From the NCBI GenBank assembly GCA_964017045.1, contig OZ024798.1, positions 12,150,995 to 12,214,994 of the forward strand: a stretch of DNA of 64,000 bases. Reading direction: 5' to 3'. This document shows positions 10,904 through 21,062 of this stretch, in pieces. Position 1 is the first letter of the stretch. The number at the start of each line of letters is the position of its first letter. The DNA comes from Omphiscola glabra (taxonomy: Eukaryota; Mollusca; Gastropoda; Lymnaeidae). Below the pieces are notes generated by a model that worked only from the letters and a program-made list of their open reading frames with translations, was not told where the DNA came from and searched no databases. The translations under genes were made by a program, and so were the position numbers.

Positions 10904-11024
10904 CAGCCGTGTCACTTGAGTAGGTCAGCCGTGTCACTTGAGTAGGTCAGCCGTGTCACTTGAGTAGGTCAGCCGTGTCACTTGAGTAGGTCAGCCGTGT
11001 CACTTGAGTAGGTCAGCCGTGTCA
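10904..11024. repeat. 22-bp minisatellite, 5.5 identical copies
   Basis: Perfect tandem copies starting CAGCCGTGTCACTTGAGTAG at 10904, 10926, 10948, 10970, 10992 and 11014 (the last partial). Confidence 0.97.
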
Positions 11025-11050
11025 GGCTAATGGATGGTCTTCTCATTGGA

Positions 11051-11679
11051 TGGTGTGTACTGGGGCATCTGAGCCAAGTCGTCTTTCTGAATAGAGGGGA
11101 ATGGTGTGTATTGGGGCATCTGAGCCAAGTCGTCTTTCTGAATAGAGGGGAATGGTGTGTATTGGGGCATCTGAGCCAAGTCGTCTTTCTGAATAGAGGG
11201 GAATGGTATGTATTGGGGCATCTGAGCCAAGTCGTCTTTCTGAATATAGGGGAATGGTGTGTATTGGGGCATCTGAGCCAAGTCGTCTTTCTAAATAGAG
11301 GGGAATGGTGTGTATTGGGGCATCTGAGCCAAGTCGTCTTTCTGAATAGAGGGGAATGGTGTGTACTGGGGCATCTGAGCCAAGTCGTCTTTCTGAATAG
11401 AGGGGAATGGTGTGTACTGGGGCATCTGAGCCAAGTCGTCTTTCTGAATAGAGGGGAATGGTGTGTACTGGGGCATCTGAGCCAAGTCGTCTTTCTGAAT
11501 AGAGGGGAATGGTGTGTATTGGGGCATCTGAGCCAAGTCGTCTTTCTGAATAGAGGGGAATGGTGTGTATTGGGGCATCTGAGCCAAGTCGTCTTTCTTA
11601 ATAGAGGGGAATGGTGTGTATTGGGGCATCTGAGCCAAGTCGTCTTTCTTAATAGAGGGGAATGGTGTGTACTGGGGCA
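11051..11679. repeat. 51-bp minisatellite, about 12.4 copies
   Basis: Units begin TGGTGTGTACTGGGGCATCT at 51-bp spacing and are almost identical. 51 is a multiple of three, so both strands stay open and yield a 17-residue repeat peptide; there is no other sign of coding. The array stops abruptly after 17 bases of its last unit, where a truncated family A MITE begins. Confidence 0.97.
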
Positions 11680-11680
11680 C

Positions 11681-11832
11681 GAAACGGATTGCGCTGGGCC
11701 CAGTCTGGGTATGAATAAGGATAATAAGTGAAAATTAAGATTTTGTATTAGAAAATAAATTTGGGGCGGGGCCTATGAAAATGCGGGGCCCACTGCGGCC
11801 GCAAATGTTGCAGTAGCCTAAAGCCGGCCCTG
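11681..11832 (+). mobile_element. hAT-type MITE, family A, 5'-truncated copy
   Basis: Matches the 8166-8350 element from its CGAAACGGATTG onward and keeps the right end GCCGGCCCTG. The left ~35 bp are missing and replaced by the 51-bp array, so the junction is a deletion or recombination breakpoint. Confidence 0.9.
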
Positions 11833-12863
11833 GTTGGTGGGGAGGAGTATCACAAAACAGGGCTTGAGAGAATTTATGATTATCATGCAATATTCACCAT
11901 ACGTTAGGTGCATGATCTACAAATTTTTTTTTTTAAAAACCCACTAACCTCCAGAATAGCGAATTCTTATTTTAAAAAATAATTTGTGTACTCTAAAAGT
12001 ATAAATCACCAACAAAAAGTTTTTTAAAAAATGTATCTAAGGAAAAAAAAAACAAAATTCAGCCCCTGGACTTAATTACTGCCAATGGCCAAGAGCGAGA
12101 TACGAGGTGAAGCACGAGGTTTGTTTCTGACTCTCTCTAACCCTCAAACTCCACACCCCCACTCCACATTTCCGTCAGGAGTGACCGAACGTGAAACGCT
12201 TTGTGGTATGCAAAAAACTAAAAAATAGTGATATTATATTCATATATATTAAATTAAAGTACAATAAATATAAAGATCGTTAAACAAAAAGTTGTGTTCC
12301 TTAACATTCGAGAGACGTCAAACAAAGCTCAAAAACGGCACATCAAGAAAATTCGAATGTTAAACTTGTTATTTTATTTAGTTGATATGCATCAGGGTGA
12401 GCCAAAAAAAAACCAAACAAAAACAAAGCTATTTCAATATTTGTAAACTATACACAGATGCATGATATAAGAAAGTGTCTGCATGACGTCATTAATTTTA
12501 AATTAGAAAATAAAGAAACATTTCGCTCTTTAAAAAAAAAAAAAAACAGCTCATCATTAGAAACACTTTTTAGATTTAAAATACAAAACGTAATTGAAAA
12601 CAAAATTTAAGACAATATAATGACTGAGAAATACATTAATTGTTATTTGTTTATATTCCAACTGATATATATATCATGTTAACAAATGTATTATAGAAGC
12701 AATTTTTAACATTGTTAACAGTATTTCATTAGAATTTCAGTACCTTTTATGTAAATATGTTGTTTCATCAAATGATTTAAATTGTTGTTTAAGTTAACAC
12801 TTAGGTAATTTAGCTGTAAATAATTTCTTCTGTATATGTTGAAATACTCTTTTGTTGAAAATC

Positions 12864-12892
<29 letters not shown>
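11833..12892. other. Non-coding, AT-rich, nothing identified
   Basis: Many poly-A/T runs, including a long A-run at about 12869-12892 that leads into the next array. No repeats or exons recognised. Confidence 0.6.
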
Positions 12893-12894
<2 letters not shown>

Positions 12895-13222
12895 TATTTA
12901 TATGGTAAGCTATTTCAATATTCATATGGTAAGCTATTTCAATATGTATATGGTAAGCTATTTCAATATTTATATGGTAAGCTATTTCAATATTTATATG
13001 CTAAGCTATTTCAATATTTATATGGTAAGCTATTTCAATATTTATATGCTAAGCTATTTCAATATTTATATGCTAAGCTATTTCAATATTTATATGGTAA
13101 GCTATTTCAATATTTATATGGTAAGCTATTTCAATATTTATATGCTAAGCTATTTCAATATTTATATGCTAAGAAATTTCAATATTTATATGCTAAGCTA
13201 TCTCAATATTTATATGCTACCG
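12893..13222. repeat. 24-bp minisatellite, about 14 copies
   Basis: Core GGTAAGCTATTTCAATATTT, with GGTAAG and GCTAAG variants interspersed. About one and a half further units occur after the insertion at 13220-13267, showing that the array was interrupted. Confidence 0.95.
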
Positions 13223-13267
13223 CGCTATATAAGACAACATTTAATAATAATAATAATAATAATAATA
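13220..13267 (+). mobile_element. Short (TAA)n-tailed insertion within the 24-bp array, possible retroelement 3' end
   Basis: CCGCGCTATATAAGACAAC followed by (TAA)n splits the array, which resumes at about 13268. A GCGCTATATAA motif before a trinucleotide tail is typical of 3' ends of several metazoan LINE/SINE families. At about 48 bp this would be a severely 5'-truncated copy. The class is uncertain. Confidence 0.45.
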
Positions 13268-13435
13268 TAGTAAGCTATTGCAATATTTATATGCTATGAT
13301 CAATCAATCCTTCACTGGTTTTAAAAAACTCTTTCCAAATCCTCCATTCAACCATTCGTTGATGCTTCTTGATAACAAAGAGCTTCCAAAAAAAAAAAAA
13401 AAAAAAAAAGAAGGTTTTACATTTCTTAACTACGG
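13268..13435. other. End of the 24-bp array and poly-A run
   Basis: About one and a half further 24-bp units, then unique sequence and an A-run at about 13389-13408. Confidence 0.6.
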
Positions 13436-13695
13436 CCAACTTCACCTGGCGTGACCAGCTGGCCACCTATACCTGACCTGACCGACTGGCCAACGTCAGC
13501 TCATCTGACCAGCTGACCAACTTCACCTGCTCTTACCAGCTGCCCACTTTACCTAACTTGACCAACTAGCAAACTTTTTCTTGACCTGGCGAACTGGTCA
13601 ATCGCTACCTGACCTGACCAACTGGCCAAAGTCCCCTGTTCTGACCAACTGGCAAAATTCTGCTGTCCTGACCAACTGATTAACTGGCCAACTGT
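13436..13695. repeat. Degenerate CTGACC / CAACTGGCC repeat
   Basis: About nine imperfect units of 27-30 bp built on CTGACCTGACCAACTGGCC. Divergence is much higher than in neighbouring arrays, so this is an old array. Confidence 0.8.
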
Positions 13696-14368
13696 GGTCA
13701 AATTTTGCATTAGATGTCCTATTTATACGGGATGATGGCCATGTGACTTGTTCAATGAAGGTGATATTCTCCTTATGCAAAAAAAAAAAAAAAAAAGTTA
13801 ATTACGTTTCTGAATGTTTCTAGATTGAATATCACCTGGGAAAAAGATCATCGTATTAAAATTCCCTTCTAACTTTTTGCTCCATGCTCAACTCATCTAA
13901 AACTAGACTTGTTTTCCCCATTCGGGAACCGACCAAAACCACAAGAGTGCAAATGAAATGTGTGAGTCTGGAACAGGACATTGCCTCCCTTCAGGTGAAT
14001 AAGGGGCGATCATTTTGAGGATTTCTCCGGTGACTTGTCGCGTGTGAGCCAAATGTTTTATTTCCTTTCTCTCAGTGGGGGGAAAACGTTCAAGTAGCTG
14101 CCGACTTCTCTCGCTGCAGATTTCGTTCAACATTATACGAAAATGTACCTGTTGACCTTTATTAAACATCATTTTTTTTTAATCAAACCCTTACGTCCTG
14201 TACATTATACGATACACGATACGATATCAAGAGAATTGAGAAATGTGTGTTGTTTCCTTTTTATTTGTTTTTAATTTGTTTTAAATTTTTTTTTTTTTAA
14301 TATGTAAAGCAATACTGGGCTGACTATTTTCAACTACAGGAAATATTTCATAGATTTGTATGTCAGTG
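13696..14368. other. Non-coding, nothing identified
   Basis: A minus-strand open stretch of 89 codons (13903-14172) contains FPPTERKEIKHLAHTRQ. It has no recognisable domain and I do not support it as a gene. Confidence 0.4.
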
Positions 14369-14553
14369 CAGTGGCGTAGTGAGGGGTCGGGCAAGGGGGT
14401 GCATCATGCCCCGGGCGCTACTCACAAAGGGGCGCCAAATGGTATATTTTACTATAATAGTGTATGGTTTTCGAATAGGGGGCGCTAAAAAGGTATTGGG
14501 GGCGCTAAAAAGATATTGTGCCCCGGGCGCGAGTTAAGCTCGCTACGCCACTG
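14369..14553 (+). mobile_element. hAT-type MITE, family B, copy 1 with perfect TSD
   Basis: 185 bp with ends CAGTGGCGTAGTGAGG and GCTCGCTACGCCACTG forming inverted repeats. The 8-bp target duplication TGTCAGTG is perfect (14361-14368 and 14554-14561). The interior holds CATGCCCCGGGCGCTACTC and two GGGGGCGCTAAAAAG motifs. Non-coding. Confidence 0.93.
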
Positions 14554-15119
14554 TGTCAGTGCTACGGGATTTTGGGGGGAAAACGGTCAAATTCCAAATG
14601 ATTTGTCCATGCGGTGTGATTTTGGAGAGACGCGTTTTCTATCTTGAAATGTTAAAATAACAGCGCCTGAAATTTGTGTTCGCGTTTTGAACATCCAAAA
14701 TGATTTAAATTTTTTTTTAAAATATTTCCTTTGGGGGGTGAGGGGGGGAGTGAGGTGTGTGTTGTGGGGTGCATTCAATCCACCCAAATAACATTAAAGT
14801 TTACGGCTAAAATGTCCTGCATCCAAATTTCCTCATAACAAGCTCTAGACCTCTCTGTGGGCTAATCTATCGTTCGATCACGTGACGTTGTTCGAAGGAG
14901 AATGGGGAATGACGTGTCAGTAGGGCCCGGAGCAGCAGAACATTTTCCCCGTTGGAAGCTTACATAGATAATTGACCAAACTATCGCTCACCGCTATCTC
15001 TTCTTGGTTTAATCTTAAATGATTCTTATAAACTTTTTTGTGACTGGTCTTAAGTTCAGCTTTAAAAAAAAAAAGACAAAAAAAAATAATAATAAACACA
15101 TTAAAGTATTTTCTGATCA
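14554..15119. other. Non-coding, nothing identified
   Basis: AT-rich with short poly-T tracts. No exon or repeat unit supported. Confidence 0.5.
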
Positions 15120-15560
15120 TAAGTCACACTATATCCACATTTATTGTGATGATTGTGTTCAGATCTAGGAAGTCACGGTATTTCCACATTTATTGTAATG
15201 ACTCTGATTAGATCTAATGAGTCACACCATTTCCACATTTATTGTAATGTCTGTGATCACTTCTATTAACTAACATTTCCATTTTTTATTAACTAACATT
15301 TCCATTTTTATTGTAAAGAATGTAAAAAGACATAATAAGTCACACTATTTCCACATTTTTTTGTAATTAAGGTGAAAATATCTAATAGGTCACACTATTT
15401 CCACATATTTGTAACGGCTTAGGGCAGACATAATGAGTCACACTATTTCCACATTTATTGTAATAACCGTGATCAGATCTAATAATAAGTCACATTATTT
15501 CCACATTTTTTGTAATTACGCTGAAAAATATCTAATAAGTCACACTATTTCCACAATTTT
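15120..15560. repeat. ~50-bp diverged tandem repeat, about 9 copies
   Basis: Units share AGTCACACTATTTCCACATT followed by TATTGTAAT and a GATCAGATCTAAT-like segment. Spacing is near 50 bp with several indels; an old array. Confidence 0.85.
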
Positions 15561-16227
15561 TCTAAAGAGTGTGATAAAATTTTGAAGAAAAATAAAACAA
15601 ACATGTTTAAAAATGAAAAAAACTACTACTAGAATTTTGTTTATTACTTTAGTAGTTTACAAAGTTTACATTAAGTCCAGCGCTCCGTATGCTTGACATG
15701 CTCTGGAAAATTTACGATTTGATTAAACTTGCATAGCGACTCACAGCAGAAATCTCAACATCAAAGTGTAAGGTCAATGTTGTAAAAAAAAACAAGATAT
15801 AATGACTATCTAGTAACACCAGTTTGGATAGAATACAAACATCGTAGGCAGCAGATTCAACAGAGGGTTCACACAGAACCATACTTTCAGGTGAACCTTT
15901 TATTGTGTCTCTTCAAAGTCGTTGTAGGTGCATTTTTTCAATGTTTTTTTTTGTTTTTGGTTTTTTAATCCATCTGTTTGACCGCACGCAGACTTTAAAA
16001 AAGTCCGGTGTCAAGTCAGAGTTAAGCCCCTTGTTCAACCCATCGTGCGTGTGGCGTGTTGAACGCGCGCCGTGACGGACAAGGGGATTACCACAGGTGC
16101 TCTCTGCTCATACTGACATCTGGGTCGGTGGTCGGGTCGCGTGTCACTGACATAATGACATCGCCGGAACGACATGGCCCCGACCGTGCCAGCCACATGT
16201 TATCATGCACGACAGAGGATAATGACT
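15561..16227. other. Non-coding, nothing identified
   Basis: Includes a GC-richer stretch (about 16020-16200) without a long open frame or recognisable motif. Confidence 0.5.
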
Positions 16228-16445
16228 GTTATTGACCGGTTATGGCACAAGACGTGATTGTTACTGACCAGTTAGGACACCAGCCGTGATTGTTACTGAC
16301 CAGTTAGGACACCAGCCGTGATTGTTACTGACCAGTTAGGACACTTGCCGTGATTTTTACTGACCAGTTAGGACACTAGCCGTGATTGTTACTGACCAGT
16401 TAGGACACTAGCCGTAATTGTTATTAACCATTTATGACATTATCC
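16228..16445. repeat. 32-bp minisatellite, about 6.5 copies
   Basis: Units at 32-bp spacing with core TTACTGACCAGTTAGGACAC followed by AGCCGTGATTG. The outer copies are diverged and the central ones nearly identical. Confidence 0.93.
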
Positions 16446-16510
16446 GTATTTTGTTTAACCAGTCAGAACAAAGTATGGAATTTCGGGAACGAAAAGGAAA
16501 ACTACATTTT

Positions 16511-16840
16511 AAGTAGCTCAGACGGCTGAAGGGCACATGCCCTAAGCTGCCACAGGATCTGAATGACGTTGATGATGATGATGATGAAAGTAGCTCAGAC
16601 GGTTGAAGGGCACATGCCCCAAGCCGCCACAGGATCTGAATGATGTTGATGATGATGATGATGAAAGTAGCTCAGACGGCTGAAGGGCACATGCCCCAAG
16701 CCGCCACAGGATCTGAACGACGTTGATGATGATGATGATTGATGATGAAAGTATCTCAGACGGCTGAAGGGCACATGCCCCAAGCCGCCACAGGATCTGA
16801 ATGACGTTAATGATGATGATGAAAGTAGCTCAGATGTGCA
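16511..16840 (+). repeat. 77-bp tandem repeat with tRNA-like A-box and (GAT)n tail, about 4.2 copies
   Basis: Each unit starts AAGTAGCTCAGACGGCTGAA, where TAGCTCAGACGG resembles a pol III A-box. GGATCTGAATGAC about 40 bases further is a weak B-box-like sequence, and a (GAT)n tail follows. Starts fall at 16511, 16588, 16665, 16749 and 16823. The length and arrangement suggest a tRNA-derived SINE head and tail that became tandem. The SINE reading is inference; the tandem structure is seen directly. Confidence 0.85.
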
Positions 16841-17036
16841 GTGGCCGTCAATCGATCTCGCTCATGCCGAGCTTTTGGTTTATCGATTGCTTTAACTATT
16901 GATAAAATTTAATCGTTCGAGCTCAGAGCGAGTAGTCAGAGTGGCCGATTAAGGGACACGTGACCGGAGCACTGGCAAATGTGTCCGGGGCCGTGCTGCC
17001 GAACTTCAAGTTATCTTCCATGGTGATCCATTAACC

Positions 17037-17239
17037 CAGTGTTTCCCAAACGGTCGACATTTGTGTACCTCTGTCTATGATTTTCGTAACAAAGAGTACC
17101 GCCTCGTTATATAATAAATTGCATATACTTTAATAACAAAAAAAATCTTTATTTGTTTCCTGTGCAGCGCGTAACACCCCCTCGGCTACACTACTCCCGT
17201 ACCCCCAGGGGTACGCGTACCACATTCTGGGAAACACTG
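17037..17239 (+). mobile_element. hAT-type MITE, family C, with near-perfect TSD
   Basis: 203 bp with ends CAGTGTTTCCCAAACGG and CATTCTGGGAAACACTG as inverted repeats. The flanking octamers CATTAACC (17029-17036) and CATCAACC (17240-17247) match at 7 of 8 positions. The interior carries GTACC/GGGGTACGCGTACC motifs and an AT-rich core; non-coding. Confidence 0.9.
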
Positions 17240-17559
17240 CATCAACCTAAACGGCTTGGCCTGTGGCTCAGAGGGTTTCTCGATTATCGATCTTTTAAAA
17301 ACAAAAAACAAAAAAAAAAAGGTATTTTTAAAAAAAATTAAGTTGATCACATTGGTCAACAGAGAGAATGAAAACTGTAACTCTTCGCTTCGATACGAAG
17401 AAAAGTCCGAAATTAGTGGTATCGATACCTATTGGTTGAAAATAGTACTCATTAATTTTTAAAAAGAATTGTACGATCTGATTTTCGGGTAGCAGTAGGT
17501 GGCGGGTATGAGTGTGTAGGTAATTATAACTTTAAAGAAAAGGCGAAATCGACTGAAAT
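17240..17559. other. Non-coding, nothing identified
   Basis: Contains a TGGCTCAGAGGG A-box-like string at about 17266 without a matching B-box. AT-rich otherwise. Confidence 0.4.
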
Positions 17560-18210
17560 AGCTATCCTCAAAGCCACCCCCCCCCAAAGGTAACGCACGG
17601 AAACTGCGTTAGAAAGAGCACGGCTGCATGGTTTCCTACCAAATGCAGTCGAAACAGGTCGGGATATGATTACAGTTGCCGCATGGATATGAGGCGAAGG
17701 AGTGTGGCGACACTAGCCGATGATTCCAAATATGCAGTCTTGAGGGTACTGCTCCTAGGCAACCTCTCTTTTTATCACTTCCCAGCTGCGGTGTGAATTA
17801 GTCATGCCGCAGAAAACCACGTAAACCCTATTAGAGGGCGTCTGTTAACACCTACGAGTCCCCCCGGGGTGGGAAGGGGCGGCTTTAGAGACGTAAATTG
17901 TATCCACCCCAGCCCAAGGAAGTCCGGCCCGGTTGCTGTGTAAGCATCACCCCGGCTGGCCAGGCGTCCCTTCTCTGATGCGGCCTCACTCGCATAGTCA
18001 ATCGAGTGGAAGGGTGGGTGGGGCTGTCTCAGGGGCGGGGAGCCATCGGCATGCCGCTTCGCGGCCTGACTGGAATAGAGACCACTGGGGGAGTGGTTGA
18101 ATGCCAGTTGGGGGCGGTGGAGGTGTGCTGGGGAAGACTTTATGAGCCTCGGCTCGATGGTCTTCTGATTTTCCTTAGTAAGTTAGTTAGCTATCCTCAG
18201 TTAGGATCGA
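17560..18210. repeat. GC-rich block, probable dispersed element of unknown class
   Basis: About 650 bp clearly richer in GC than its flanks, with pieces such as CACCTACGAGTCCCCCCGGG and GGGGAGCCATCGGCATGCCG. It is bounded by related strings TAGCTATCCTCAAAG (left, about 17560) and TAGCTATCCTCAGTTAG (right, about 18188). No long open frame spans it. A LINE 5' region or non-autonomous element is possible; not recognised. Confidence 0.35.
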
Positions 18211-19059
18211 AATAATGCACTGGTCCACATTGTATGCAGAATTAAAAAAAAAAATTATGTTAAAAATTAGTTTTTGACTTACTCTTTAAAAATATCCAGT
18301 GTTTCTTTCAGGCATTTCACATCGATCTAGGGGGGGGATGTATCCCCCCCTTCACCGGAAAAGTCAAGTGACCCCCTCTCTCCCCCCACAACAATAAAGC
18401 GAATACACGATCTAGATTTAAAAATTAAATACTCAATTGTCATTTTTATGTTTCTTTAAATAAACGGTATGGACTAGTGGTGCAGAGAAATATCGTTTCT
18501 TTCAATTTACTTGGTGATCCGATATATTTTAGGAAAAATCCAGAAACCTGTAAAAAGCCCCCCCCCCTTTTTTTTCTCCCCCCCCCCCCCCCGGGTCGGA
18601 TCGCCATACCCGCCGACCCTCCTTGAGTCACTGGCACAGCCACCACCACACAAACGTCTGAAATGCTTTCTCGGGAGCGAATTGTTTGACAAGAAACATT
18701 GGATACGTATCGTTAAACTTGTGAAAGTTTGTACTATAGGGACAGCATTAAATACGTTTTCATTGCTATCAATAGAACTTTCGTGGTTGGCGCGAGATGG
18801 TTGTTACAAAAAAAAAACATCACTAGGAAAGAATATGTAATGAAAATAAGGACATCTTATCACGAAGATTGATCTTGGTTATGTGGCAGATAACAAGAGG
18901 AGGGAATATTTCGTAAATATACTGGTGATCTCGCGATAAGGGAAATTGAATTGGGGGGGGGGGGAGAGAGTTTGGTGTATTGGACACATGATTGTGTGAT
19001 ATGAAGAGCCGGGGTGGGGTTGGGGGGATAAGGTCGTAGGAGTTGAGAAGTTGTTGGTA
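18211..19059. other. Non-coding with C tracts, nothing identified
   Basis: C-runs at about 18342-18350 and 18557-18592 and a G-run near 18953-18964. No gene supported. Confidence 0.5.
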
Positions 19060-20240
19060 AAGAGAAGTTGGGAGCAGGGAGAAGTTTGGAATAGGGAGAA
19101 CGTGTTGGAAGGGATAAGTTGGTAGTAGGGAGAAAATGTGGGTAGGGACAAGTTAGTGGGTAAGGAGGAATTGGGGGTTAGGGAGAAGTTAGAGAAAACA
19201 ATAAATTGTAGGTAGGGATAAGTCGGTAGTAGGGAGAAGTTTGCATAAGGTAGAAATTGTGGATAGGGAGAAGCTGTGGGTAGGGAGAAGCTGTGGGTAG
19301 GGAGAATTTGTGGATAGAGAGAAGCTGTGAAGTGGTGGATAGATGAAATTGTGTATAAGAAGTTGTGGATAAGAAAAAGTAGTGAAATACCAGTAAAACG
19401 GCGTGTGTGTGTGGCGATGGGGTTAACATAGAGACTTTGTCAACACAGAGAAGTTGTGAATATGCTGAATTTGCGAACACAGAGAAGTTTTGAACATAGT
19501 GAAGTTGTAAATGTAGTGAAGTTGTGAACATAGAGAAGTTGTGAATATAGTGAAGTTGTAAATGTAGAGAAGTTGTGAACATACAGAAGTTGTGAACATA
19601 GTGAAGTTGTAAATGTAGAGAAGTTGTGAACATAGAGAAGTTGTGAATGAGAAAAAGTAGGGAAAAGTTGTGGGTGGAGAGTTGTTTGGGCGAAGGGAGA
19701 AATTATGGATAGGGAGAATTTGGGATCTAGGAGAAGTTGGGGATAGGAATAAGTTGTGGATAGGGAGAAGTTGTGAATAAAAGGAAGTGGACCGGATCAG
19801 GAGACGTTGTGGAAATGGGTAAGTTGTGGATTGGAAGACGTTGTGGATTGGGAGAAGCTGTAGATAGTGAGAAGTTGTGGATAAGAATAAATGTTCGATT
19901 TTTATGGATTTGTAGAGGATGTGGATTTTGAAAAGTTGTAGATAAGAAGAAGGTGTGTATAAGGAGATGATGTGGATAAACTGAAGTTGTGGATTGGAAG
20001 AAGTTTGGCATAGGGAGAAGTTGTGGATAGAGAAAAGTAGAGAAATACCAAAGTAAAACGGGGGTGTGTGTGGCGATGGGGTTAACATAGAGACTTTGTC
20101 AACACAGAGAAGTTGTGAATATGGTGAATTTGCGAACACAGAGAAGTTGTGAACACAGTGAAGTTGTAAATGTAGTGAAGTTGTGAACATAGAGAAGTTG
20201 TGAATATAGTGACGTTGTGAACATAGAGAAGTTTTCACTA
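19060..20240. repeat. Large degenerate ~18-20-bp array (GAGAAGTTGTGGATAGG type) with internal duplication
   Basis: More than 50 imperfect units built on GAGAAGTTGTGGATAGG and GAGAAGTTGTGAACATA. A segment at about 19383-19580 recurs at about 20041-20238 (offset about 658 bp), including the non-repeat landmark GGCGATGGGGTTAACATAG. So a block of the array was duplicated as a whole. Minus-strand Thr-Ser-Leu-rich frames are artefacts. Confidence 0.9.
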
Positions 20241-20699
20241 AAGAGAAGCACCTAAAATGGACTAGTACATTGCGCATTAAAATTTTTAAAAGTACATGTC
20301 GCCGCGGCGTGAACAACAAAGGTAATATTTCTTTCAAAACATCCACAATTGGATTCTCTCAAACTGAAATTGGTTGGATTCCTCAGCCAGTGTTCTTCAG
20401 AGGCGCACACGTGATGGCAATTTAAATTTATCAAGAAAAAACGGTATCCATCACTTTAGCCCCCACGCGTTTCATTTTTCAAATGTTTTGTCCAAACCCA
20501 AAGAGATGACATCGCGACTTGTAGGGCTTCTCTGGCAGCGGAGATGACCTAGAGGTGAGTTGGTGACGGACGTAGAGACCAATGTAACACCATTGGTGTC
20601 TTGATGCTGGGGGGGGGGGGAGACTTAAGACTTTGAAGTTGAGATCTGCCATGGTGTCCCCCCCCCCCCCCCCCCCGGTGTCTTCCTGCAGTTTTATTC
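20241..20699. other. Non-coding with a 19-base C tract
   Basis: A G-run near 20610-20619 and a C tract at 20658-20676. Nothing else identified. Confidence 0.5.
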
Positions 20700-21062
20700 G
20701 TTCATAGGCTTGTAATGGTTGACAGCATTGTGTGGCTTGTAATGCTTGACAGCAATATGTGGCTTGTAATTGTTGACAGCAATATGTGGCTTGTAATGGT
20801 TGACAGCACTATGTTGCTTGTAATGGTTGAGAGTAATATTTGGCTTGTAATGGTTGACAGCAATATGTGGCTTGTAATGCATGGTTGAGAGTGATATTTG
20901 GCCTGCAACGGTCGACAGCAAGATGTGGCTTGTATTAGTTGACAGCAATATTTGGCTTGTAATGGTTGACAGCATTATGTGGCTTGTAATGGTTGACAGC
21001 AATTGTTGCCTTGAATTGGGTGACAATAATACTCGCCCTGTAATGGTTGACAGTAATATTGC
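20700..21062. repeat. ~27-bp minisatellite, about 13 copies
   Basis: Core GGCTTGTAATGGTTGACAGC followed by AATATGT, with GAGAGTAATATT variants. Period is near 27 bp, and all three minus frames carry long repeat peptides that are not genes. Confidence 0.93.

Noticed and set aside
11030..11731. 233-codon plus frame and 84/129-codon minus frames made of a 17-residue repeat
   Set aside because: They are the translation of the 51-bp minisatellite. The frame ends inside a truncated MITE, which would not be the natural end of a gene.
17259..17300. Possible tRNA (TGGCTCAGAGGG A-box-like string)
   Set aside because: No B-box at the expected distance and no cloverleaf; probably chance or a very short SINE remnant.
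19178..20346. Thr/Ser/Leu/His-rich minus frames of up to 307 codons
   Set aside because: They arise from the GAGAAGTTGTGGATAGG-type array read on the minus strand; frames shift repeatedly and no unique domain exists.
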